Positions 1 through 5,988 of a DNA stretch of 5,988 nt are shown in pieces. Each line of letters starts with the position of its first letter. Positions within the stretch are counted from its first letter, which is position 1. The stretch is from Thermaerobacter marianensis. GTDB taxonomy: Bacteria; Bacillota; Sulfobacillia; DYIH01; DYIG01. The translations under genes were made by a program, and so were the position numbers. A model generated the notes under the pieces. That model was not told the origin of the DNA and made no database searches. It saw only the letters and a program-made list of their open reading frames with translations. The stretch covers positions 2,156 through 8,143 of the forward strand of contig DYIG01000016.1 in NCBI GenBank assembly GCA_020723725.1, given 5' to 3'.

Positions 1-640
1 CCGCTATGACCAGCAACATGGCGATTATTGTCGCTGGCCCGGCCTGGCCGGATGAAAGGGTTGCCGCAACTTCGGCAAGGTGTACCTGGCCAGTAATCCC
101 GAAGAACAAAGAGAACCCGAACAGCAAAAACGCCGAGGCTATGGCGCCGTTGACCAGGTACTTCAGGGACGCCTCCAGAGAGGTGTCGTTCTCTTTAAGC
201 AGGCCTGCCAGGATATAGGATGAAATCGACAACATTTCCAAACCGACGTAGAGGGTTATGAGGTCCCCCGCCATAACCATAAACATGGCGCCCATCGTGG
301 CAAAGGCCAGCAGGGCAAAGAACTCACCCAAAGGCACGCCTTTTTTCTCCGCGTAATCCCTTGATACCAGAAAGACCAGGAGCAGGACCGCAAGTATGAT
401 CATCCTGAAATAAAAAGCAAAACCATCACTGAGAATGGAACCCTCAAAGCCCTTTACACCCAAAGGCGCCAGGAAGAACGCACCCAGGGAAAGAAGGACC
501 CCAACAACGGCAACCCCCAGCAGGACACCACCCTTTGAACCGCTCTTCGGGAGGAATACCTCCAGCATGAGAAGCAGGATTCCCAGCCCTGCAAGCACCA
601 ATTCAGGGGCGATAAGTTCAAGGTTTACTCCAATACCCAA
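1..640 (-). CDS. nuoN: NADH-quinone oxidoreductase subunit N, C-terminal part missing
   Basis: Antiporter-like membrane subunit of complex I, one of three proton-translocating modules and the one nearest the quinone end. About 213 residues are visible; the family is usually about 470-500, so the second half lies beyond the window edge. The N-terminus has the family's typical pattern, with Glu-Leu-Ile-Ala-Pro-Glu at residues 8-13 followed by a hydrophobic helix. GLEMLSISSYILAG at 133-146 holds the TM5 glutamate (Glu135, matching E. coli Glu133 by counting), and SLKYLVNGA at 158-166 holds a conserved TM lysine (Lys160). The TM7 lysine region is off the window. I place the start at the TTG at 640-638, one base after the nuoM stop, because GGGGGGTG sits just upstream at good spacing. 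A GTG at 649-647 is in frame but has no good SD. It is last in the visible nuoHIJKLMN order. The identity is firm; the start is less so. Confidence 0.95.
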   Translation of the reverse strand, partial: MGIGVNLELIAPELVLAGLGILLLMLEVFLPKSGSKGGVLLGVAVVGVLLSLGAFFLAPLGVKGFEGSILSDGFAFYFRMIILAVLLLVFLVSRDYAEKKGVPLGEFFALLAFATMGAMFMVMAGDLITLYVGLEMLSISSYILAGLLKENDTSLEASLKYLVNGAIASAFLLFGFSLFFGITGQVHLAEVAATLSSGQAGPATIIAMLLVIA

Positions 641-641
641 A

Positions 642-2120
642 TCAGGCACCCCCCGTCAGTCTGCTTACAAAATTTGTCACAACAGGGTTCGTCATGTCAA
701 TGATTAGCCGTGGCCAGAGACCAAGGAGCAATGTCGCTGCCATCAGTGGGACCAGGGTGAACAATTCACGCGGGCTTGCATCCGGCATTACCGCAAACTC
801 CTCGCGTGGTTTACCCATCAGAACACGGTAGAGCATCAGCAGATTAAACGCCGCCGTGAGAACCAGACCTATCAGAGTGACATAAACCAGCGTGGTAAAG
901 ACGTTGAGTGTCCCGAGCAGCGTAAAGAATTCGCCGATAAACCCGCTCAAGCCCGGCAGCCCCAGGTTTCCCATGGCCGCAAAGGTCATGATAACCCCGG
1001 CCGTGGGGGCAGCCACAGCCATCCCCCGCAACTTCGTCATGTCCCTGGTGTGGGTACGGTCATAGAAAATACCCACAAGGAGGAACAGCATCGCTGAAAT
1101 CACACCGTGGGAAACCATCTGGAACACGGCCCCACTCACCGATTCAGGGGTGGCAGCGGCCACGCCAAGCAACACGTAACCCATGTGGCTGACACTGGAG
1201 TAAGCCACCAGCTTCTTTACATCCTTCTGGGCCATAGCTGCCAATGCCCCATAGATGATGTTGATTACCCCTAAGACCCCCAACGCATACGCGAAATACT
1301 GAGCGATCTCGGGGAAAGTCGGGTGGCTGATCCTGACGATGGCATAGGTACCCATCTTAAGCAATATGGCGGCCAGGATAACGCTAATGGGCGTTGGCGC
1401 CTCAACGTGAGCGTCCGGCAACCAGGTATGGAACGGCCATACCGGCACCTTTATCGCGAATCCCAGGAAAAGGGCCAGGAAGATCCAAACACTCCATGTC
1501 GAGGAAACCTTGCTGCTGGCCAGGTTAGCGAGCTCCGTAATCGAAAAGGTCTGCGAGCCGGTGGCCAGGTATAGAGCGACGATGCCCACCAACATAAGGA
1601 GGCTCCCCACCATCGTGTATATCAGGAACTTGATGGCGGCAAACTCACGCCTTGAGCCACCCCATATAGCGATGAGGAAGTACATCGGTATAAGAACGGC
1701 TTCCCAGAAAACGTAGAACAGAATGTAGTCAAGGGCCAGGAAAACACCCATGACCGCCGTTTCAAGGACAAGTATCAATATAAAGAACTCCTTGACCCTC
1801 TTATCGAATCCGAATGCGGCTGCGGTCGCCAGCGGGAAGACAAAGGCAGTCAACGCAATTAGAGGGAAGCTCAGACCATCAACCCCCAGGTTGTAGCTGA
1901 TACCCAGACTGGGTACCCAGGGGATATTCTCCGTAAACTGCATACCGGCGCTTCCCCCGGTGAAACTGGGCCACATGATACCCACCAACACAAGCGGCAT
2001 AAGGGTTACCGCAAATACCCAGCCCTTTATCGAAGCCTTCTGGTCAGCGGGTATCAAGAGACCAATGGCAGCACCTATCAAGGGAACAAAGATTAGTAAA
2101 GATAGAACCGGGAGCGTCAT
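642..2120 (-). CDS. nuoM: NADH-quinone oxidoreductase subunit M
   Basis: Middle antiporter-like proton-pumping subunit of the complex I membrane arm, an integral membrane protein with about 14 predicted helices. The 492 residues are close to the usual 480-520, so it is complete. Key residues are visible: Glu140 in FWEAVLIPMYFLI (TM5 Glu), Lys224 in FAIKVPVWPFHTWLPDAH (TM7 Lys), Lys255 in LLKMGTYAIVR, His338 in MVSHG, and Glu397 in GFIGEFF. By counting these match E. coli Glu144, Lys234, Lys265, His348 and Glu407, the residues known to matter for pumping. The HTWLPDAH-EAPTPISVILA stretch (231-250) distinguishes NuoM from NuoL and NuoN. The ATG at 2120-2118 lies three bases after the nuoL stop, with a G6 run seven bases upstream as ribosome binding site. 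The gene ends in Thr-Gly-Gly-Ala, where the in-frame G run also serves nuoN. Confidence 0.98.
   Translation of the reverse strand: MTLPVLSLLIFVPLIGAAIGLLIPADQKASIKGWVFAVTLMPLVLVGIMWPSFTGGSAGMQFTENIPWVPSLGISYNLGVDGLSFPLIALTAFVFPLATAAAFGFDKRVKEFFILILVLETAVMGVFLALDYILFYVFWEAVLIPMYFLIAIWGGSRREFAAIKFLIYTMVGSLLMLVGIVALYLATGSQTFSITELANLASSKVSSTWSVWIFLALFLGFAIKVPVWPFHTWLPDAHVEAPTPISVILAAILLKMGTYAIVRISHPTFPEIAQYFAYALGVLGVINIIYGALAAMAQKDVKKLVAYSSVSHMGYVLLGVAAATPESVSGAVFQMVSHGVISAMLFLLVGIFYDRTHTRDMTKLRGMAVAAPTAGVIMTFAAMGNLGLPGLSGFIGEFFTLLGTLNVFTTLVYVTLIGLVLTAAFNLLMLYRVLMGKPREEFAVMPDASPRELFTLVPLMAATLLLGLWPRLIIDMTNPVVTNFVSRLTGGA
647..654 (-). promoter_or_regulatory. ribosome binding site of nuoN (GGGGGGTG)
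   Basis: GGGGGGTG sits in the last codons of nuoM, six bases before TTG 640. GGGGGTG pairs along seven positions with the anti-SD CACCTCC, allowing one G-U. It is the argument for TTG 640 over the GTG embedded in the motif itself. Confidence 0.55.
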
Positions 2121-2123
2121 CGT

Positions 2124-3974
2124 CTAACCCCCCATAGCCTGATAAACGAATAGTCCAACTGCTATCGCCAAGGCCATCACCATGGCGTAGGCCTGAGCAC
2201 TGCCAGCCGCAAACCTCCTGGCCCCCTGTCCCATCTGGAACACAAACCAGCCCAAGCCGTTGACAAGCCCATCGACCACCCACTTGTCGACCGTAGCCAC
2301 AAACCGGCTGATGGCAACGGTCACTGCCACTATGCCCATGGCCACGTGATCAAAATAGAATTTCTGCTTAAAGAGCACATAAACGGGCTTGAGAACCCGG
2401 ATCGCCGCCTGGCGGTTCAATATCCCGACCTGGTATATGAGGAAAGCAACCACAATGCCGGCTACCGAAACACCTATGGCCACGTTCTGCACAAATCCAC
2501 TGGGTTCCGGCAGATGAACGTGGGGGTCGATAAAGTGCTGCAGCCAGCTACCCGCGAACGGCGCACCCGCAAGGCCCGCGAATACCGCAGGTACAGCGAG
2601 AATCAGGAGAGGCAGCGCCATTATAGGCGGGGACTCATGGGCATGGTCATATACGTGGTGATCACGCGGTTTGCCGAAGAAGGTCAGGATAACCGAACGG
2701 GTCATATAGTACGCAGTTAGAAAAGCAGCAAAAACGGCCATCCAGAAGAGTATGGGGGCCCTTTCAAAATGGAAGGCCTCCAGCAGTATTTCATCTTTGG
2801 AAAAGAACCCGGCCAGCGGCGGTATGCCTGCGAGGGCCAGCGTACCTATGATGAATGTGGCGCCTGTCACCGGAAGCTTCCTGAAAAGCCCGCCCATCTT
2901 GTGCATCTCCTGTGTATGGGCGGCGTGGATCACGCTACCGGAACCAAGGAAGAGGAGCGCCTTGAAGAACGCGTGAGTCAAGAGGTGGAAGATACCCGCG
3001 GCAAACCCGCCTACCCCAAGGGCAAGCATCATGAAACCCAATTGACTGACGGTTGAATACGCCAGGGATTTCTTGATGTCTGTTTGTACCGTCGCTATCA
3101 GGGCGGCCATAAGGGCCGTAATCGCACCAATGACGGCAACCGTCAGCATAGCATCAGGTGCAGCCTGGAAGATCGGGAAAGAACGAGCGACCAGGAATAC
3201 ACCAGCGGCAACCATGGTAGCGGCGTGAATGAGCGCGCTAACCGGTGTGGGGCCCGCCATAGCGTCCGGGAGCCAGATGTGCAGAGGTACCTGCGCCGAC
3301 TTGCCCACAGCCCCTGAGAACAGGGCCAGGGCCGCCAGTGTCAGGAAGGCGACATCCATCTGGCCTTTGCTTATCTCTTTGGTTATCTCGTCAAAACGGA
3401 AGGATCCGGTGGCAAGGAAGAGCATCCAGACCCCCAGCATAAGGCCCACGTCACCGAGTCTGGTGGTCAGGAAGGCCTTCATGGCCGCCTTGGCGTTATC
3501 CAGGTCTTCAAACCAATGGCCGATCAGAAGGTAGGAACAGAGCCCCATAACCTCCCAGGCCACCAGGAAGAGCAGGAAGTTGTCCGCGATTACCAGAAGC
3601 AGCATCCCTGTTATGAAAAGCGTTACGTTGGCGAAAAAGCGATTGAACTTCGCATCCCCGTGCATGTAGCCTTTCGAGAACAGAAGAACCATCAAAGACA
3701 CCAGCGTAACCATGAATAGTACAACAGCCTCGACGGGCCCCACACGATACCCCATCGTGATCGTGCGTTCACCCAGGTGCAGCCAGTCGAAACGAACCTC
3801 CGCCGTAGCCCCTCCGATCACCGCAAGGAGATTTATCACGGCAAGTACAAAGGAGCCGCCGAGGGCAATGATAGGAATGAAAGCGGCCCTTTCCCCGAAG
3901 CGCCTTCCAAAGAAAACGATGAGTGCGTACGCCAGTAGCGCAAGGCCCGGAATAGCCCAAGCGTTGTGCGGCAA
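2124..3974 (-). CDS. nuoL: NADH-quinone oxidoreductase subunit L
   Basis: Distal antiporter-like proton-pumping subunit of complex I, which also carries the long lateral helix along the membrane arm. Its 616 residues compare with about 610-650 in the family, so it is complete. Visible motifs are WEVMGLCSYLLIG with Glu141 (TM5); TRLGDVG with Asp175; GKSAQVPLHIWLPDAMAGPT from 224 with Lys225 (TM7); ALIHAATMV with His250; HLLTHAFFKALLF with His330, His334 and Lys338; and FSKDEIL with Lys393. These fit E. coli Glu144, Asp178, Lys229 and Lys399. KFYFDHVA at 538-545 precedes the lateral-helix and TM16 region. The start is TTG at 3974-3972, since the protein begins at the expected point (Ala-Trp-Ala-Ile-Pro-Gly) and a G8 run lies five bases upstream. 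The first in-frame ATG would remove the first membrane helices. A His-rich loop (His439, 440, 444, 446) lies before the C-terminal third, as in many relatives. Confidence 0.98.
   Translation of the reverse strand: MPHNAWAIPGLALLAYALIVFFGRRFGERAAFIPIIALGGSFVLAVINLLAVIGGATAEVRFDWLHLGERTITMGYRVGPVEAVVLFMVTLVSLMVLLFSKGYMHGDAKFNRFFANVTLFITGMLLLVIADNFLLFLVAWEVMGLCSYLLIGHWFEDLDNAKAAMKAFLTTRLGDVGLMLGVWMLFLATGSFRFDEITKEISKGQMDVAFLTLAALALFSGAVGKSAQVPLHIWLPDAMAGPTPVSALIHAATMVAAGVFLVARSFPIFQAAPDAMLTVAVIGAITALMAALIATVQTDIKKSLAYSTVSQLGFMMLALGVGGFAAGIFHLLTHAFFKALLFLGSGSVIHAAHTQEMHKMGGLFRKLPVTGATFIIGTLALAGIPPLAGFFSKDEILLEAFHFERAPILFWMAVFAAFLTAYYMTRSVILTFFGKPRDHHVYDHAHESPPIMALPLLILAVPAVFAGLAGAPFAGSWLQHFIDPHVHLPEPSGFVQNVAIGVSVAGIVVAFLIYQVGILNRQAAIRVLKPVYVLFKQKFYFDHVAMGIVAVTVAISRFVATVDKWVVDGLVNGLGWFVFQMGQGARRFAAGSAQAYAMVMALAIAVGLFVYQAMGG
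2128..2133 (-). promoter_or_regulatory. ribosome binding site of nuoM (G6 run)
   Basis: A G6 run in the last codons of nuoL (Gly-Gly, then TAG), seven bases before the nuoM ATG. No other purine-rich SD is present at this start, so the run is the likely ribosome contact. Confidence 0.6.
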
Positions 3975-3979
3975 GATAT

Positions 3980-3987
3980 CCCCCCCC
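3980..3987 (-). promoter_or_regulatory. ribosome binding site of nuoL (G8 run)
   Basis: Eight consecutive G, preceded by GAA and followed by ATATC and then the TTG start. It lies in the 15-base gap between nuoK and nuoL. A G run can pair with the anti-SD CCUCC through one G-U wobble. Its spacing of five supports TTG as the real start. Confidence 0.7.
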
Positions 3988-3989
3988 TT

Positions 3990-4310
3990 CTAACCCCTTA
4001 AGTTGTTGATCTCGTTGATATTAACCTGCTGACGCCGACGGACCCAGGCCAGGATGATGGCGAGGCCGACTGCGACCTCTGCGGCACCGACAGCCATTAT
4101 GAATACTGAAAAGACCTGTCCCGTTACTTGGCTCCCGGTGGACGTAATATAACGCGAAAAAGTAATAAAGTTAATGTTGACAGCATTAAGCATCAGTTCA
4201 ATACACATTAAGACAGTGATTATATTGGTCCGTCTCAGGGCGCCATAGAGCCCCAGACCGAACAGGGCCGCTCCCGCAGCCAGAAAATAAGTCAGAGGGA
4301 TGCTTATCAT
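3990..4310 (-). CDS. nuoK: NADH-quinone oxidoreductase subunit K
   Basis: Small three-helix membrane subunit (MrpC-like) of complex I that forms part of the charged channel between the quinone site and the pumps. It has 106 residues, against about 100 in the family. Both membrane glutamates needed for coupling are present: Glu38 in CIELMLNAVNINF and Glu78 in AVGAAEVAVGLAI, corresponding by motif to E. coli Glu36 and Glu72. Arg26 and Arg27 follow the first helix, as expected for the conserved loop. The ATG at 4310-4308 overlaps the nuoJ stop as ATGA, with GGAGAGGA upstream, so translation is probably coupled to nuoJ. The hydrophilic tail from about residue 91 (Arg-Arg-Arg-Gln-Gln, then Asn-rich) is a little longer than in E. 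coli. The middle of the gene is locally AT-rich because of its Asn and Ile codons. Confidence 0.97.
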   Translation of the reverse strand: MISIPLTYFLAAGAALFGLGLYGALRRTNIITVLMCIELMLNAVNINFITFSRYITSTGSQVTGQVFSVFIMAVGAAEVAVGLAIILAWVRRRQQVNINEINNLRG

Positions 4311-4831
4311 GATTCCTCTCCCCCCCGTTTAGCGATTATTATGGCCCCCACCATCGCCGCAAGCAGCAGAACCGATACCACCTCGAAGGGGATGATGTAG
4401 GTGGTCAGGAGCGCACCAGCCAATTCGGTAAGTGAGGCGTTTGCGCTGGCCGGTTGCCGATTCGATAGGTTGGGGTCACGCAATACCATCATTACAGCCC
4501 CGAAAAAACCCAGGCCAATTAGGAGGGGTAACGGCCCCCAGTAGCGCGAGCGAAGCAACTTGCCCACACTCACCTTTTCCCCTCGCACCTCTCTCATCTC
4601 CGAAAGCATAATGGCAAAAACCATAACCGTCATTACTGCACCCTCGTAGACCAACACCTGAACAGCAGCCAGGAACTCAGCACCCAACAACAGAAAGTAT
4701 CCGGCTACCCCCAGAAAGGTTATGGCCAGGTAAAGTGCGGCGTGGGTAATGTTTCTGTCCGTGGCAACACGGAACGCGGAATACAGTGTGGCACCGGTCA
4801 AGAAGGCAAAGGCTATAAGCTGCCAGTTCAT
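4307..4831 (-). CDS. nuoJ: NADH-quinone oxidoreductase subunit J
   Basis: Five-helix membrane subunit of complex I (ND6 homologue) that packs against NuoK and NuoH at the start of the proton pathway. It has 174 residues, a usual length. GAEFLAAVQVLVY (50-62) followed by a helix ending in MVFAIML is the family's TM3 signature; Tyr62 matches the tyrosine at the pi-bulge (E. coli Tyr59). Unusually, residue 63 is Glu where small or hydrophobic residues are normal. The frame is open upstream to a TTG at 4876, but the start is set at the ATG at 4831-4829. There the protein begins directly with the first helix (MNWQLIAFAFL), GGAG lies seven bases upstream, and ATGA overlaps the nuoI stop. It ends in Gly-Gly-Glu-Glu-Ser, the Gly pair being encoded by the G run that serves nuoK. 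Confidence 0.96.
   Translation of the reverse strand: MNWQLIAFAFLTGATLYSAFRVATDRNITHAALYLAITFLGVAGYFLLLGAEFLAAVQVLVYEGAVMTVMVFAIMLSEMREVRGEKVSVGKLLRSRYWGPLPLLIGLGFFGAVMMVLRDPNLSNRQPASANASLTELAGALLTTYIIPFEVVSVLLLAAMVGAIIIAKRGGEES
4315..4326 (-). promoter_or_regulatory. ribosome binding site of nuoK (G7 run + AGAGG)
   Basis: GGGGGGGAGAGG lies inside the end of nuoJ, four bases before the nuoK ATG. It holds two overlapping SD-like cores (GGAG and AGAGG). In the nuoJ frame it encodes Gly-Gly-Glu near the C-terminus. Confidence 0.75.
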
Positions 4832-5307
4832 ATCTTCTCTCCCCCCGCTATCCTGACGGCATTGCTCCTCTTCCAAATCTCTGCAAGCTGATCCCGGTTA
4901 AAAACCAGGTCTTCACTACGGTACTGGGAGAGCTCAGTGAAATCCGACATCTCAAGGGCATCAAAGGGACAGGCTTCAACACAGAGGTTGCATACCAGGC
5001 ACCGCGTGTAGTCCAACTTATAAACCTCGGGGTACTGTTTCTTTTTACCGTCCGGCCCCACCATGGCCTTGACCTCGATTATTCCTACCGGACAAGCGCG
5101 CGCACAGAGGCCGCAAGCGGTGCAATTAAGGTCCCCAGTCTCCGGATTCACCTTTTGGGAAGGGATGCCCCTGACACCCTTCGGATAGTCAACTCGTTCT
5201 TCCGGGTAGCGAACGGTAATGGGCTTCTTGAAGAAGTTCCCAATGGTCACTTTATGACCTTTAATTATGCTTGACGCCGTACCAGCGATATCACGCATTA
5301 AACCCAT
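4828..5307 (-). CDS. nuoI: NADH-quinone oxidoreductase subunit I, 2x[4Fe-4S] ferredoxin-like
   Basis: Peripheral iron-sulfur subunit (TYKY/Nqo9 type) that carries clusters N6a and N6b and passes electrons toward cluster N2 and quinone at the membrane surface. It has 159 residues, slightly shorter than E. coli NuoI (180). Two classical C-x2-C-x2-C-x3-C-P motifs are visible: Cys62, 65, 68 and 72 (CTACGLCARACP) and Cys103, 106, 109 and 113 (CLVCNLCVEACP), each ligating one cluster together with the fourth Cys of the other motif. The N-terminal segment (FFKKPITVRYPEE, about 25-37) is the membrane-surface anchoring part found in NuoI proteins. It has no signal peptide and is expected on the cytoplasmic face. 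The ATG at 5307-5305 has GAGGTGAT five bases upstream, overlapping the nuoH stop, which is the clearest canonical SD in the window. NuoI carries no strongly unusual feature apart from its modest length. Confidence 0.98.
   Translation of the reverse strand: MGLMRDIAGTASSIIKGHKVTIGNFFKKPITVRYPEERVDYPKGVRGIPSQKVNPETGDLNCTACGLCARACPVGIIEVKAMVGPDGKKKQYPEVYKLDYTRCLVCNLCVEACPFDALEMSDFTELSQYRSEDLVFNRDQLAEIWKRSNAVRIAGGEKI
4839..4846 (-). promoter_or_regulatory. ribosome binding site of nuoJ (G6 run + AG)
   Basis: GGGGGGAG lies inside the end of nuoI; its GGAG is seven bases before the nuoJ ATG. It supports the 174-residue form of NuoJ over the longer frame. In the nuoI frame the run encodes Gly-Gly. 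Confidence 0.75.
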
Positions 5308-5312
5308 ACCGT

Positions 5313-5320
5313 ATCACCTC
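5313..5320 (-). promoter_or_regulatory. ribosome binding site of nuoI
   Basis: GAGGTGAT, five bases before the nuoI ATG, is a near-perfect match to the 16S anti-SD. It overlaps the last sense codon and stop of nuoH, so nuoI translation is probably coupled to nuoH. Confidence 0.85.
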
Positions 5321-5988
5321 ACAAAAGCCAGATAAGCGCCGGTAACCGCGATGTTGACCAGGCTTACCGGAAGCAAGAACTTCCAGCCCAGGGTCATAAC
5401 CTGGTCGATACGCAGGCGTGGAAGGGTCCAGCGTATCCAGAAAGCCACAAACACCAGGGCATATGTCTTAATGAAGAACCAGACCCAACCTGGAAGGAAG
5501 GGACCGTTCCACCCCCCCAGGAACAGCACGGTGGCCACAGCGGAGCTTGCCACCAGGCCGGCGTATTCCGCGAAAAAGAACATCGCCCAGCGGATGCCGC
5601 TGTACTCGGTGGCATACCCGGCGACGATTTCCGACTCGCCTATGACGAGGTCGAACGGGGTGCGGTTCAGTTCAGCCAGGGACGAAATATAGAAAACAAT
5701 GAATCCCAGGAACTGCGGGATGATAAACCATAGATTATTCTGCGCCTCTACTATATCAACAAGGCTCATGGAACCAGCCATAAGGACAACGCCCATAATT
5801 GAAAGAACCAGCGGGATTTCATAACTGATGAGCTGAGCTATCGCTCGCATCGCACCTATCAACGAATACTTGTTGTTGGAACCCCATCCCGCCATAAAAA
5901 TACCGAGAACCGTGAATGACGTAATGGCCACAAGGTAGATCGCCGCTATGTTCAGGTCGCGAAGGACAAGGGTTGGTCCTATGGGGAT
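5314..5988 (-). CDS. nuoH: NADH-quinone oxidoreductase subunit H, N-terminal part missing
   Basis: Membrane subunit (ND1 homologue) that forms most of the quinone-binding cavity and joins the peripheral and membrane arms. The last 224 residues are visible; by alignment to E. coli about 100 N-terminal residues lie beyond the window. The frame stays open to the window edge, and the GTG at 5931 is an internal codon, not a start. Signatures are AGWGSNNKYSLIGAMRA (33-49), AQLISYEIP with Glu57 (E. coli Glu157), NRTPFD (108-113), GESEIVAGYATEYSG (117-131) and the hallmark WIRWTLPRLRIDQ (184-196). Residues 115-116 are Val-Ile where Pro-Glu is usual, which is discussed as a finding. The stop lies six bases before the nuoI start and is part of nuoI's ribosome binding site. 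Confidence 0.97.
   Translation of the reverse strand: MPIGPTLVLRDLNIAAIYLVAITSFTVLGIFMAGWGSNNKYSLIGAMRAIAQLISYEIPLVLSIMGVVLMAGSMSLVDIVEAQNNLWFIIPQFLGFIVFYISSLAELNRTPFDLVIGESEIVAGYATEYSGIRWAMFFFAEYAGLVASSAVATVLFLGGWNGPFLPGWVWFFIKTYALVFVAFWIRWTLPRLRIDQVMTLGWKFLLPVSLVNIAVTGAYLAFVR

Noticed and set aside
641..649. GTG at 649-647 as nuoN start
   Set aside because: It is in frame but lacks a purine-rich SD at proper distance and is itself part of the GGGGGGTG motif. TTG 640 fits better, though this is not certain.
435..707. 90-residue plus-strand open frame opposite the nuoM/nuoN junction
   Set aside because: Its Pro/Thr/Arg-rich translation is typical of the reverse of a membrane-protein gene. 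It has no family resemblance and lies wholly antisense to well-supported nuoN and nuoM.
2044..2283. 79-residue minus-strand frame across the nuoL/nuoM junction
   Set aside because: An out-of-frame shadow inside two intact conserved genes, with Trp/Gly/Cys-rich nonsense-like composition.
2346..2720. 124-residue plus-strand open frame opposite nuoL
   Set aside because: The longest antisense frame, but its composition (Arg/Asn/Gly/Tyr-rich, no domain pattern) is what the reverse of a hydrophobic coding sequence gives. There is no independent evidence of expression.
4136..4230. AT-rich patch in nuoK with a TATAAT on the minus strand (4224-4219), a possible internal promoter
   Set aside because: There is no credible -35 element at 16-18 bases, and the AT content follows from Asn/Ile/Phe codons in the conserved second helix of NuoK.
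4832..4876. N-terminal extension of nuoJ by 15 residues from a TTG
   Set aside because: The extension is hydrophilic, overlaps nuoI, and lacks the SD and family N-terminus that the ATG at 4831 has.
5314..5931. GTG at 5931-5929 as the true nuoH start
   Set aside because: The same frame continues to the window edge with NuoH-like sequence (IPIGPTLVLRDLN), so the gene is merely cut by the window.

Overview
The window is wall-to-wall coding sequence on the minus strand. It is one stretch of a proton-pumping NADH:quinone oxidoreductase (respiratory complex I, NDH-1) operon. Read in the direction of transcription, from high to low coordinates, the order is nuoH (5' end cut off) - nuoI - nuoJ - nuoK - nuoL - nuoM - nuoN (3' end cut off). 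This is the standard bacterial order of the membrane-arm half of the nuo operon. No mobile element, RNA gene, CRISPR array, promoter or terminator is visible, and no gap between genes exceeds about 15 bases.

Layout: 5988-5314 nuoH (quinone-site membrane subunit); 5307-4828 nuoI (two [4Fe-4S] clusters, the last relay before quinone); 4831-4307 nuoJ; 4310-3990 nuoK; 3974-2124 nuoL; 2120-642 nuoM; 640-1 nuoN. NuoI and NuoH form the interface where electrons reach quinone. NuoH, J and K form the charged channel leading away from it. NuoL, M and N are the three antiporter-like pumps. The charged residues expected for pumping (TM5 Glu, TM7 Lys and their partners) are present in L and M, in K, and in the visible part of N. 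The complex therefore looks functional.

Organism: a bacterium with moderately GC-rich DNA (mid-50s percent by eye), tight operon packing, strong Shine-Dalgarno (SD) signals and some TTG starts. This would fit a Firmicutes/Peptococcaceae-like anaerobe or a similar group such as Chloroflexota, but the assignment is weak. The window does not show whether the NADH-input genes (nuoEFG) are present.

I do not see an undescribed system here. The points worth a second look are: a G6-G8 run in front of five consecutive start codons, which also gives four subunits Gly-Gly-containing C-termini; TTG starts for nuoL and nuoN; a changed quinone-loop signature in NuoH, with Val-Ile where Pro-Glu is usual; and a glutamate beside the conserved TM3 tyrosine of NuoJ.
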